A DNA stretch of 64,000 nt from NCBI RefSeq assembly GCF_002105155.1, contig NW_019028993.1:124001-188000 (forward strand), given 5' to 3'. Positions 22,202 to 32,622 of the stretch are shown here, piece by piece (position 1 is the first letter of the stretch; every line of letters starts with the position of its first letter). Source of the DNA: Lobosporangium transversale (taxonomy: Eukaryota > Mortierellomycota > Mortierellomycetes > Mortierellales > Mortierellaceae). The notes beneath the pieces were generated by a model. That model searched no databases, was not told where the DNA came from, and worked only from the letters and a program-made list of their open reading frames with translations. A program made the position numbers and the translations under genes.

Positions 22202-22526
22202 TGAAAAATATTTAGACAGTAGTTATCAGAAGCTAAGATAAGTGAGAATAAGATGTGGGTCCACACACCACATCCATGGGGTATTTATTCATTTTCTGGT
22301 AGAGAGACTCGTACCAAGTAACTACATATCTATCTAGAAGCGACATGGGATTATTCAGGAACCATGTCGGTGTTTTGTCGCGTCTCTAGTGACGCGTTAT
22401 TATTATTATACTTTTCTTAGCGTATTAATTTTAGGAATTCCCCTAGTGTGTTCCTAGTGCGTTTTTAGTATTTTTCTTAATCTTCTAGCTGGGCCGTTAT
22501 TATCTTGTATATTGAAATATACAACA
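22202..22526 (+). mobile_element. Solo LTR, copy 1 (TG...CA, 325 bp)
   Basis: Starts tgaaaaatattt and ends tatacaaca. It is almost identical to the reverse complement of 60381-60705 over all 325 bp (one clear difference, cttgtatatt versus cttgtgtatt). The flanks are gacac on the left and cccag on the right, which do not match each other but match the opposite flanks of copy 2. No internal retrotransposon coding sequence adjoins, so it is a solo LTR. Confidence 0.9.
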
Positions 22527-22560
22527 CCCAGCCACGCCCATCTTAATTTTTAATGGCCAC

Positions 22561-22640
22561 TGTTGCGATTAGCAGTCATTTACATGGGTTTTTACTATAG
22601 CTAAGATTTTTACCCTTTTTATTTAATGAAGATCCCCGGA
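22561..22640 (+). repeat. Dispersed repeat, start matches the window's right end
   Basis: About 76 bp from tgttgcgattagcagtc to gaagatccc recur at 63925-64000 in the same orientation with one difference. It begins with TG and contains promoter-like AT-rich sequence, so it could be another LTR or a MITE end. It lies 90-170 bp upstream of the CRN fragment ATG. Confidence 0.8.
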
Positions 22641-22729
22641 TCATAATAAACACATCTTTCTTTCGTTCTCGTTACTTATTATGATCCTGGCATATATCAG
22701 CCACCACAAGGAGCTCAACACAAAAAAAC

Positions 22730-23125
22730 ATGGCTGCGAATGAGCCTGAGGATGTCTCCACACTCAATAAACGAAAAAGAGAAAACCAACACCCACAACG
22801 AAAAAAGCGCGCCATCCCACTGCTGCTGCTGAACTGCGTTGTCGAGGGAGAAACAACGTCGTTCCCAGTAGGGATTTCCTCCGATAAATCGGTCGGGATG
22901 CTCAAGCAAGCCATCAAGGTAGCAAAGAAGCCAGAACTTGATCATGTTGCCGCAGATAAGCTCATCCTCTACAAGGTCTCCATCCCTGACGAAGATAAGA
23001 CCGTCGTCGAGTCAGAAATCGAGTCAAAAGATTCTCTCGCACCCGCGTTAATGAAGCTTTGGGAGAAATTTAATTCTGAACTTCCAGAGAAAACTATCAC
23101 AGCGAGGTATATCTTTGGCTCTTGA
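22730..23125 (+). pseudogene. Crinkler (CRN) effector, N-terminal fragment
   Basis: 131 residues, no intron. An N-terminal extension with two basic clusters (KRKREN, QRKKR, possible nuclear targeting) precedes a ubiquitin-like CRN header: LLLNCVVEGE, SSDKSVGMLKQAIK, AADKLILYKVSIP. That header matches the domain seen in the other CRN genes of this window (LFCVKEGE, LALWQVSIP). Nothing like the C-terminal effector domain follows; the ORF stops and a Tc1 terminus begins 68 bp later at 23194. It is either a truncated gene or a header-only CRN. CRNs are modular proteins thought to act in host or competitor nuclei. Confidence 0.7.
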
Positions 23126-23193
23126 TGGACTGATTGTTGATATTTCCAGCTGATGAAGCTTGGTTTATATCTTAAATGACCATGTGCATGATA

Positions 23194-23749
23194 CACTATC
23201 ATGCAAAACCGATTCAATAATTCATTCCCATGTGCATTTCTTTTTTTTTCATTCCTAGAAACCGTATATGCATACACCACTCATACTTTGGTTTAATAAA
23301 GCTCCCGACTTCTATGTCATAGTTATGCGTTGTGGTATTAGCTTGTCTCATTGGGAAAGCTAATGACTTTTTGTTCATGCAGGTCATTGAATCAGTTTCA
23401 CATGTGGTCTAAAATGTTGCCCATGGCAACTTTTGGACGTCATTTAATGCAAGTAAAAAAAGGACTTTTCTCTCTTTCCTTTATGAACACTTGCTTAACT
23501 CTCTCTTAACTATACCTTCACAGAATATGAGACCCACTCCACAAAGGAAAGTCAACGAAGCCAGGAGGTTAATGATGGGAGGCATGTCTACTAGAGAAAC
23601 TGCTGCTAGTGTTGGTATAGCAATAGCGACGGTCACCAGGATCTATGCACATAATAAGGAGGACATGCCAGTCAATAAAGGCGGTCGACCAAGGAAAGTA
23701 TGTACCTAGAGATATCATGCAGTATCTTAAGGTGAACATGAAACGAGGT
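23194..23749 (+). mobile_element. Tc1 family A, 5' fragment (copy C)
   Basis: Starts after a TA with cactatcatgc, keeps the roughly 215-bp terminal repeat and the transposase start (ATG at 23527, MRPTPQRKVNEARRL). Codon order matches the intact copy at 30991-32622 until about residue 60, where tgta is inserted (23701-23704), then the match ends at gaacatgaaacgagg. The rest is missing. Confidence 0.9.
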
Positions 23750-24274
23750 ATGCAATAAATTGCATTTTTGGACATTCATTCCTCATTCTCGTTTTTCTTT
23801 CTAATGATCTTCCATGTCATCGCTGTTTCTCATTCGTATTTGTCCCACCTCCATGGACTGTCATCACCATCCTCATCAATGTCGCAATTAGCATTTAATC
23901 GCAATTTGCTTCAATACCTTATTGCATCTGTTAAGTTAATTTTTAACTTCCTGTTCTCTTTATTTCGGTTACTTCTCTTCTGTCTTAATGATGTTTCCTC
24001 CTTTTGCCTTATATAGCTCCCTCATCCTCTTTGGCATGTCACAATATAGCTTTTCCAAGAGTTCAGGAGGGATTTGTGCCCATGCGTCTTGAACCCGATC
24101 CCAAAGGTCCTCCATATTCTTTGGCTTGTCTGGATATTGATCCAACTTCATCTTCATATATGCCCATACTTTTTCTATTGGGTTGATGTCAGGAGAGTTT
24201 GCTGGCCATTCCATGAGAGCTATCTTAGATTTTTTGATATAGTCCATTGCAGTTTTTGCAGTATGGATCCTAGC
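23750..24274 (-). mobile_element. Tc1 family B-like, 3' fragment
   Basis: Contains the terminal-repeat part (tgcaataaattgcattttt, without the outermost bases) and, on the minus strand, the last roughly 100 codons of a transposase ending at 23969 (EWPANSPDINPIEKVWAYMK, MPKRMRELYKAKGGNI). It is close to, but diverged from, the complete family B element at 24925-26523. It ends abruptly at atcctagc against the TTCGAA-rich element. Confidence 0.85.
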
Positions 24275-24616
24275 CAGTGCTCCTATTCGAACCATTCGAA
24301 TCGAATTTGCCTGATATCGAATTCGATTCGAATAAGGTAGGTTCAAATTCGATTCGAATTCGAATAGATATCAGGATTCGAATGCTATTCGAACCATTCG
24401 ACATTCGAACCGTTCGAACCATTCGAACCATTCGAACCATTCGACACTCGAACCATTCGAACCATTCGAACCATTCGACACTCGAACTATTCGAATAATT
24501 CGCGTCATTCGAACCTTTCGAACCATTCGAACCTTTCGAACCATTCGAATCGAACCAGGATATGGCTTATTCGAAGCTATTCGAATTCGAACCGTTCGAT
24601 TCGAATAGGAGCACTG
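24275..24616. mobile_element. hAT-like MITE filled with TTCGAA repeats
   Basis: 342 bp bounded by perfect 17-bp inverted ends (cagtgctcctattcgaa / ttcgaataggagcactg). CAGTG termini fit hAT transposons. The interior is made of imperfect 9-bp units ttcgaacca and longer ttcgaat motifs. No 8-bp target duplication: the left flank is Tc1-B sequence and the right flank Tc1-A sequence, so a rearrangement joined them here. Confidence 0.7.
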
Positions 24617-24924
24617 GGCATCACTGACAGCTTGGAGTCTCTTATGAATACCTACGATGAGTTTGCGGCAGAAGTCCACTGGGATCCTGTACCATTCAAC
24701 CAATATAGTTCATCACAGCTCTTAGCTCGCTCCGCATACCTAGAGAGCCGCCTATCCAATTCTGCCCACATGTGTTCAATAGGGTTGAGGTCAGGGGATT
24801 GTGCTGGCCACTCTAGAAGTGTACCTTCCTCTTCTGTCAGATGTACTGACTCCAAATACTTCCTAACAATCTTCGCCGTGTGCTTCGAGTCATTGTCGTG
24901 CTGAAAGACGATATCGCTTTTATA
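24617..24924 (-). mobile_element. Tc1 family A, 3' fragment in inverse orientation
   Basis: Matches the C-terminal coding part of the intact family A element in its minus orientation (31279-31590): EGTLLEWPAQSPDLNPIEHM and the following region. It is cut on the left by the hAT-like MITE and on the right (gatatcgctttta) by family B. Confidence 0.9.
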
Positions 24925-26523
24925 GTGCGTGCCAAAACTGATGCAATAAATTGCATTTTTCAACATTCATTCCTCATCCTCCTTCTTCCTCTTTATGATC
25001 TTCCCTGCCACCACCGTTTCTCATTCTCATTTGTCTCACCTCCATGGAGTCTCATCGTCATCGCCATCAGTGGCCTAATTAGCATTTAATTGCAATTTGC
25101 TTTCAGCATCTCATTGCATCTATTATGGCAATTAACAACTTCTTGTTTTTATGTATTCCTGTTACTTCTCCTTTCCCCTAACGATGTTCCCTCCTTTAGC
25201 CTTATATAACTCCCTCATCCTCTTCGGCATACCGCAGTATAGTTTGTGTAAGAATTCAGGAGGGATATGTGTCCATACGTCTTGGACTCTCTCCCAGAGA
25301 TCCTCCATATTCTTTGCCTTGTCTGGATAATGATCCAACTGCACCTTCATGTATGCCCATATGTTTTCTATTGGGTTGATGTCAGGAGAGTTTGCTGGCC
25401 ATTCCATGAGAGGTATCTTAGACTTTTGGATATAGGTCATTGCTATTCTTCCGGTATGAATCCTAGCATTGTCCTGCTGAAATATAAATTTGTCCTTATC
25501 CATCAAGTAGTAATCCCTGGACTTAAAGATATAATCCTTGAGAACGTCGACGTATGTTACCGAATCCACCTTCTCTTGGAGCCAGCAGCCATCGCCTGGT
25601 CCGTAGTAAGTTATACAACCCCAGAACATCATTTTGCCTCCACCGCCTTGCCTTGTCTTTTTGATATGATGTGCTCGTAGAGTTTTATCCCATCGATGCT
25701 TGTAGTAGTACTTTCTTCCGCAGGACCCAACTCTGCTAAAGATGGTCTCATCTGAGAACATGACGTTCTTCCAGTCTTCTAGAGTCCAGTCCAAGTGATC
25801 CTTTGCAAAATTATATCGAGCATAGATTTGCTTCTTCGTCAGATCAGGCTGCTTCTGTTTTACATATGCCCCCATATCATCCTGCATAAGGAACCTCCTG
25901 ATGCTCGATTTACTAACCTGCACTCCTTCCCTCAATTGAACAAGTTGTTGGCCATCTTTTTGGGTCTCCAATACACCCATGTCAAAAAATCTTGATAAAA
26001 GCTGTTTCGTTTTCTTAGTAACTTTGCAGGGTCGGCCCCCTCTCAGCACTGGAATACTTTCTTTGCCTCTTTTCCTAATCCTTTGAGCTGAGGTAACAGA
26101 TATCCCTAAACTCTTTGACACTTCTCTGGAAGACTTTCCCTGATGAAGTAGAGCAGTTGCATTTTGGATAGTTGATTTGGATAATGATTTCATGTTATGA
26201 TAAAGATATGGCAGATATGTAGAGTGTCGCTTGGTGTATCAGTGGTGATGGTGCTATAAAGAAAGAATAAAGAATAAGAAAGAAGTAAGGGATGGACAAA
26301 CCTGACATGTACTTTTTACCAAAACTGATGCAATGAGACATGACTATACAAATGGCGATTATTCGCTAATTGCGTCATTGATGAGAACAGCGATGACAGT
26401 CTACGAAGGTGAGACAAATGAGAATGAGAAGCGGTGATGGTAGGGAAGATCATTAGAAAGGAAAAGGAGAATGAGGAATGAATGTTAAAAAATGCAAATT
26501 ATTGCATCAGTTTTGGCACGCAC
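24925..26523 (-). mobile_element. Tc1 family B, complete element
   Basis: 1599 bp with long inverted terminal repeats (about 200 bp, imperfect) starting gtgcgtgccaaaactgatg and ending catcagttttggcacgcac. TA lies directly left; on the right the sequence is CATA, so the target duplication is imperfect. It carries one uninterrupted transposase. It inserted between a Tc1-A remnant and the 3' end of an orphan gene. Confidence 0.9.
25162..26193 (-). CDS. Tc1/mariner transposase, family B, intact
   Basis: 343 residues, single exon. N-terminal helix-turn-helix pair (SKSTIQNATALLHQGKSSREVSKSLGIS-like start, then a second HTH around residues 60-110), then a DDE catalytic domain with visible acidic residues: MFSDETIF (first Asp), FQQDNARIHT (second Asp), SPDINPIENIW (Glu in the DD34E spacing). 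Cut-and-paste enzyme acting on its own terminal repeats with TA target. No stop or frameshift, so potentially functional. Confidence 0.95.
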   Translation of the reverse strand: MKSLSKSTIQNATALLHQGKSSREVSKSLGISVTSAQRIRKRGKESIPVLRGGRPCKVTKKTKQLLSRFFDMGVLETQKDGQQLVQLREGVQVSKSSIRRFLMQDDMGAYVKQKQPDLTKKQIYARYNFAKDHLDWTLEDWKNVMFSDETIFSRVGSCGRKYYYKHRWDKTLRAHHIKKTRQGGGGKMMFWGCITYYGPGDGCWLQEKVDSVTYVDVLKDYIFKSRDYYLMDKDKFIFQQDNARIHTGRIAMTYIQKSKIPLMEWPANSPDINPIENIWAYMKVQLDHYPDKAKNMEDLWERVQDVWTHIPPEFLHKLYCGMPKRMRELYKAKGGNIVRGKEK

Positions 26524-27260
26524 CATATGTTGCACAAAATTATTATAGTGATTTCGCTTGCAGATGCTGAGATTGAACGTAGGAATGACCTAGGTCTGGC
26601 AGGTTGAATAGGCAGTCCCTGATTTGTTGGAAGAGAAGGAGTCTTAGGATATCCTCGTTTGGCTTGGGCAGACCTGAAGCTACTGGCGGCGACGCTGGCT
26701 TCGCTTCTTGAAGTCACTTGGGGCAACTGGCGTGTTTGCACTTCCTCGAACATAGACCTTGAACGCCCTTCGCGCGTCTTCACACCCAAGACATTGTATT
26801 CTCCGCCAGAATGGTCTATATCGTTGGTAAACATCAACTTGCTCTTGTTCGTGTCTGTCCTGACCACGACGCCATATATCACGCTTCGCCTGCGCTTGCC
26901 GCTGGGCGCGTCGGTCGATGAGGCTCTCTGACTACAGAAGCATTGACGCGTACGGAAGAAGTCAGTAACAAGGTTCGAAGCAACGGATATCAAGTATTAA
27001 CTAGCAACTAAGAGTCAAAGGTATAGACTTACAGGCGATCGCCTTCCAGAAAACCCGCTGTAGTCATCGTCACTCTCGAATTCGCACCTATTCTCGTTGA
27101 AAGTAGGGTCTTCGTCTAGATTTTCATTGACTTCCTGGTTGAATGAGTGATATTCATCAAAGTCGTCGTTATTTTCTTCGCCATACTCTTCGTCATACTC
27201 TTCGCCATACTCTTCGCCATGCTCTTTGTCGAACAAGAAATTTTCACTCTTATCATTCAT
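26524..27260 (-). pseudogene. Acidic orphan protein, 3' end cut by Tc1-B
   Basis: Two exons in phase: 27260-27033 and 26927 to the Tc1 boundary at 26524; the frame then runs 25 bp into the terminal repeat and stops at 26499. About 218 residues. The first exon is very acidic with repeats of GEEYDEEY type; the second is basic (GKRRRSVIYG, TREGRSRS) and Ser-rich. Intron: donor gtaagt, acceptor gtcag. I do not recognise the family. The original C-terminus is lost unless it is short. Upstream are an AT-rich promoter and the paralogue-free spacer to 28082. Confidence 0.55.
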
Positions 27261-28082
27261 CGTTGAATAAAAAAAGGAATTGCGTTTCAAGGTCAGGCAG
27301 ACTGATTCAGGAAGAGGAATGGAAAGTGGGAGCATGAAGAGAATGAATGAGAACAGAAAAAACTTTATTAGACAAAACAAGAATACGGACAAAAAAAGTT
27401 TTATCGCATATTGAGGGTTCTCTCCTCCATGAGGGAACAAACTGTTTTTTGTGGATTGAGTAAATGGGCTCAACATATTTAAAGATTGTTCCCTTTGTCT
27501 CTTTGCGAAGGTTGTTGCAAGAGAAGAATCTAGTACAATCGTATCAGTGTTACTTGGCGTCACAGACGATGATTATTGGTCTTTAAGATCTTTAAGGTAT
27601 AGAGATATAGAAGCCTAGCTATGGAAGTAGAAGTTGGCTTTGACTATATATAGTCAACATTAGTAATAAAGAGAAAGCAGAGGCAGAGATGCCGAGCATT
27701 TACTGAATTATTAAAGTACATGGCCGCTTTGCGAGACAAGATCAGACAAATAAAGTTAATCTGTCAACTGTTCGTGGTATTTATTAAGCGTGTCTTTAGG
27801 GATGATGCAAAAGGTTCTCTGAGAATTGAATGAGAATGGCAATGGCAATGGCAATGGCAATGGTAATGGTAGTGCGAAAAGAGAAGAAGCCTGTTATGCA
27901 TGCAGATGATTGTGAGTCTCTGTGCTTTTCTTCAGGTTAGCGCTGTTTGTGCAATAGGTTTGTGCTGTTTTCAGAACAGGTTCGCGCTGTTATAGAAAAG
28001 GTTCACGCTGTTTCAGAACAGGTTCGTGCTGTTTCAGAACAGGTTCGCGCTGTTTCAGAACAGAGTCGCATTCAAATTTTTT
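27261..28082. other. Spacer with two minisatellites
   Basis: Holds a ggcaat hexamer tract (27837-27868) and a 21-23-bp minisatellite (27933-28072). A long minus-strand open frame continues from the acidic gene (to 27563) but is rich in Phe/Leu and has no recognisable similarity. Confidence 0.6.
27933..28072. repeat. 21-23-bp minisatellite (gttcgcgctgtttcagaacag)
   Basis: Six to seven imperfect units abutting the left end of the Harbinger element. Its first unit (gcgctgtttgtgcaatagg) recurs at 44157-44190 in a similar form. Confidence 0.9.
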
Positions 28083-28311
28083 TTTTGTGAATTGTGAATT
28101 GTGAAATGAAATCTATTGGCTTTGAAATGACCAATAATCTGCCAGAACTGGGTCCATTTCACAATTCAATTTTTCATCAAAAAGTTATAAAATTGATTTG
28201 TGAAATGACTCATTTGATCCAATGACCTTTGAAAGTGATTTTCTCTTTTTTTTTCTTTTTCTTTCTTTCTTTCTTTTTTTCCCTTTCACGCAACACACAC
28301 ATAAAAAAGAA

Positions 28312-29897
28312 ATGTCGCATACCTTTTACAACGGTATCAACCCTTTGATCTCTCCCACGCCTTCAAATGCAACAATTACCTCTGTTTCTGAACGTCCAAT
28401 AATTGTTGATGCCACTCATCAGCGACAGTTCCCTTACGTAGCCGCCCAGAACTATCAATACCAGCAGCAGCAACAAAACCTTCAAGGAAAGGGTTCTCAG
28501 GAACTTTACAATATTTATCCAATCTGTGATGCCCAATTTGCGACACCACCCTCAGCCAACTCAATCTGAGCAAAGTTCAAAACGTCCAAGGGAAGAACTG
28601 CAACAGACTTCTTATTCTCAACTTAGACCAATCTCAGCTTTGAATACGAATCGCTCAATTGCAATTACACCTCCGCCAATTACTTCTCAAGTACAACCTG
28701 GATCTCGTGCAAGATCTTCCACAACTCATGCTTCCTCTGCCTCTGCTTCGAAAGCTAAGGCAGCGACTAGAGGCCCTGGGAGCTTTTGGACCGCAGATGG
28801 GATGGATGCCTTTGTGGATTGGATAACTGACCCCCACAACTATGAAAAATTGCAAAGAGTACGGACAGTATCTGGTCAAAAGAAGGCCGACGTGCATACC
28901 GCTATTGCTGAATACGTAAACGGGGTTTCCGGAACTGATTGGACTCAAAAGATTGTAAGGAACAAGATTGAATATGCAAAGAAGAAATATGACCAAGCCA
29001 AGGCCCTTGCAGACCAAACTGGTGGTGGAGATACGGAGAATTTAGCAGACCTTCGAAGGCAAATGATGGAAATATGTCCTGAATACGACCGATTCCACGC
29101 TGTTTGGGGAAGCTCATTAGCGAGGAACCCCCCTCCTCTCATGCAGTCATGTAGACGTGTCATTGATGATTCCTCAGAAAGAGAGTCATCTCCTGAGACA
29201 ACTCTCGACTCTGAAGATGACGGCCAGGAAGATGACGGCAATGAAGGTGGATTTGTTATTAATGGTAAGAAACTTAATGCCTGTTTGACATTGCTAATTT
29301 TAGTCATACCCGATATCTAATTCAAATTCATCAATTCTATCTATAAAAGACTTGCTTCAAGTTAACGACGAAGATAAAAGAGACCGAGTACCGAAGCGTC
29401 GAAGGAAAGCAAAACTTAGTGAAAAAGATGCTTTTGTTCAAAGTACTGTGTCTACTTTACAAACGCAAGTCGGCCTCGCCGCATCTACGAGATACAATGC
29501 ATGAAATGACAGCATGAAAGAGCGAGAGAGAGCTATGCTAGATAGGGAACGAAATTTTGAAGCTATGCTGAAACAACGGGCGCAGGATTTTGAAACACTA
29601 TTGAAAGGAAGAAGAGATGAATTCGAAAAAGAAAAGGAGATATACAAAAAAGACTTTGAAAAAGAAAAAGAGATACAAAAAAAGACTTTGAAAAAGAAAA
29701 AACAGATACAAAAAGAGGAAGCAGAGAGGATAATGGAGCGTCGAATGAAAATGCTGGACGAGGAAAAAAAAGAGATGATGGAGTTTAGAAAAGAAAGGGA
29801 TCAGCTTCTTCAAGAGCTAGCGTCTCTAAAGAAAGAGGTGGAGTTGTGTTGTAGGAACAACAACAACAACAAGCATGGACAATCGCACGGTTTTTAA
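28312..29897 (+). pseudogene. Harbinger Myb/SANT-like partner protein, broken
   Basis: The frame from the ATG (MSHTFYNGINPL) is interrupted by a +1 shift around 28526-28569, continues to an intron (donor gtaaga at about 29266, acceptor ending 29349), then meets an in-frame TGA at about 29502 and stays open in the same frame to 29897. Contents: Gln/Pro-rich leader, trihelix/SANT-like domain (GSFWTADGMDAFVDWI, then KIEYAKKKYDQA), an acidic segment (SEDDGQEDDGNEG), and a long charged coiled coil (EKEKEI repeats). This second protein normally recruits the transposase to element ends. One frameshift plus one stop indicate decay. Confidence 0.75.
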
Positions 29898-30990
29898 ACG
29901 CGACAATATATGCATTTTAATAAACCTTTGAGGCTATCGTCTGTATAAAACCCATCGCATAAGCTTATTCCTTCTTCTATTACCTTCTTGTTGTTGGGGA
30001 TCTAGTTCTTCTACATCTTCAGGCACATCTCCAGGAACTAATGGCTCGTTGAGGATCTGTTCTTCCGTAATGTCTTCTTGGGCATCTTTCCGCAAGAAAT
30101 ATTGTAAAACGACACACGCCATGATCCACATTGATGCCTTATTAATATGCCTTCGCTTGTCGATCCTTACAGGCAAACTTTGAAGGGATTGGAACTTGAG
30201 TTTTAACATACCAAACGCGTGCTCGATCTTGACCCTTGCTCTTCCATGGAGCGAGTTGAATCTTTTCTGATCACCTTGTGCATTCCTATAGCGCGGGATC
30301 ACTGTTGCAGACGCAGCATAAGCGGCATCAGCAAGTATATATTCTTTTCCTTGGAAGAACTCGCCTGGATTCCGGTGCAGCTCCGTGCTCCTGTATGCTG
30401 TCGAGTCATGCATAGACCCGATGTAGCCAGTAGCGAAAAATATGAAGCGACCTAAATGATCACTTACAGCTGTAGCGCCTACCGCATAGTTGCACTTTCG
30501 GGTAATCCACGCTCCTGTATCAAAATTTGGGGCCGAGGACAGTGGGAAACAAACTCCATCGACAGCCCCAAGCATATGTGGGAAGCCTTTGTTTTCTTTA
30601 AACCATTTCAAAATCTCAAGTTTTTCCTCTCTATCAGGCCACACCACGAACTGTTCTACGAGATTATTAATGGCTTTGATACACCTCCAGGTGTAAGAGT
30701 GAACAGCGCCGACATTGCAACCAAAAATCCAAGCAACCTTCTTGATCGATATCCCTTTTGTTCCAAGGCGAAATAGGGTAACCTTTAGCTGGATCTTGAT
30801 ATTGACTAAAGGATCGCCGGTTTTTCGGAGCCGAAACAGAGGATCCCTGCCAAGGATCTCGGCCAGCTCTTGGAATTGTTCCGGCGTCAAACGTATGATA
30901 CCAGAATAGTCCTCTGGGTTGTATGCATCGAGGACTCTGTCTCGTAATTCTGTCGAATATGGTTTTCGACATCGAGGACGCAGATACATA

Positions 30991-32622
30991 CACTATCATG
31001 CAAAACTGATTCAATAATTCATTCCCATGTGCATTTCTTTTTTTCATTCCTAGAAACCGTATATGCATACACCACTCATACTTTGGTTTAATAAAGCTCC
31101 CGTCTTCTTCTACGTCATAGTGATGCGTTGTGACATTAGCTTGTCTCATTTGAATAGCTAATGACTTTTTTGTTCATGCAGGTCATTGAATCAGTTTCAC
31201 ATGTGCCCATTCGGTGGCCAAAGATCTTTATTCTTTTGTGAGGCATAACCTTACATCAATAGATAGTATTCCAACCATGGGCATCACTGACAGCTTGGAG
31301 TCTCTTATGGATACCTATGATGAGTTTGCGGCAGAAGTCCACTGGGATCCTGTACCATTCAACCGATATTCGCTCCCATAGTTCATCACAGCTCTTAGCT
31401 CGCTCCGGATACCTAGAGAGCCGCCTATCCAATTCTGCCCACATGTGTTCAATAGGGTTGAGGTCAGGGGATTGTGCTGGCCACTCTAGAAGTGTACCTT
31501 CCTCTTCTGTCAGATGTACTGACTCCAAATACTTCCTAACAATCTTCGCCGTGTGCTTCGAGTCATTGTCGTGCTGAAAGACGATATCGCTTTTAGTTAG
31601 GCCCCAGTCATCAAGCGACATCTGTAGATCCTCCTGCAGTAGTTTGATGTAAAGTTGTGCGTCCATATTATTGTCAATCTTTGCAATGTATCCAGGTCCG
31701 TACCATGAGAAGCATGACCACACTTTAACATTACCACCCCCAAACTTGACAGTGCCTTGCACCGACCTGCGAGTGAGGCGTCCCGGGTTGTCGTCCCAGA
31801 TCCACTGCACGCCATCAGAGCAGATTCGGTTTATTTTCGATTCATCTGACCAAATAACCTTTTTCCAATCTTCCAGAGTCCATTCCTTATACTTTTTGAT
31901 AAAATGCAAACGAGCTTTAATATGCCGTCGACGTAAAGCTGGCTTATGTACACGCCTCTTTGCTGTCAATCCTAACTCCTTGAGCCGTCGTCTAACGGTG
32001 GTCTCAGAAACAGCCGCTGGTATGAGCTGGTTGGCTCTGACGGTGGCCTCAACTGCAGACTTGAGTGTACCTCGTTTCATGTTCACCTTAAGATACTGCA
32101 TGATACCTCTAGGTACTTTCCTTGGTCGACCGCCTTTATTGACTGGCATGTACTCCTTATTATGTGCATAGATCCTGGTGGCCGTCGCTATTGCTATACC
32201 AACACTAGCAGCAGTTTCTCTAGTAGACATGCCTCCCATCATTAACCTCCTGGCTTCGTTGACTTTCCTTTGTGGAGTGGGTCTCATATTCTGTGAAGGT
32301 ATAGTTAAGAGAGAGTTAAGCAAGTGTTCATAAAGGAAAGAGAGAAAAGTCCTTTTTTTACTGGCATTAAATGACGTCCAAAAGTTGTCATGGGCAACAT
32401 TTTAGACCACATGTGAAACTGATTCAATGACCTGCATGAACAAAAAAGTCATTAGCTATTCAAATGAGACAAGCTAATGTCACAACGCATCACTATGACG
32501 TAGAAGAAGACGGGAGCTTTATTAAACCAAAGTATGAGTGGTGTATGCATATACGGTTTCTAGGAATGAAAAAAAGAAATGCACATGGGAATGAATTATT
32601 GAATCAGTTTTGCATGATAGTG
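30991..32622 (-). mobile_element. Tc1 family A, complete element (copy A)
   Basis: 1632 bp with 215-bp inverted terminal repeats (30991-31205 and 32408-32622) starting cactatcatgc, flanked by TA on both sides. It carries an intact transposase and is nested in the Harbinger transposase gene. Confidence 0.95.
31256..32287 (-). CDS. Tc1/mariner transposase, family A, intact
   Basis: 343 residues from the ATG of MRPTPQRKVNEARRL. The frame is also open upstream, but only with non-ATG codons. Two N-terminal HTH motifs (STRETAASVGIA; SETTVRRRLKELG) bind the long terminal repeats; the DDE domain shows IWSDESK, FQHDNDSKHTA and SPDLNPIEHMWAELD, a DD34E Tc1-type triad. Copy B at 36026-37654 has two nonsense changes at sites where this copy reads Gly and Trp. 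This copy is the likely source of activity for the family in this window. Confidence 0.95.
   Translation of the reverse strand: MRPTPQRKVNEARRLMMGGMSTRETAASVGIAIATATRIYAHNKEYMPVNKGGRPRKVPRGIMQYLKVNMKRGTLKSAVEATVRANQLIPAAVSETTVRRRLKELGLTAKRRVHKPALRRRHIKARLHFIKKYKEWTLEDWKKVIWSDESKINRICSDGVQWIWDDNPGRLTRRSVQGTVKFGGGNVKVWSCFSWYGPGYIAKIDNNMDAQLYIKLLQEDLQMSLDDWGLTKSDIVFQHDNDSKHTAKIVRKYLESVHLTEEEGTLLEWPAQSPDLNPIEHMWAELDRRLSRYPERAKSCDELWERISVEWYRIPVDFCRKLIIGIHKRLQAVSDAHGWNTIY

Noticed and set aside
24277..24703. Frames rich in F-E-P, R-T-I and H-S-N repeats
   Set aside because: Products of the TTCGAACCA repeat inside the MITE.
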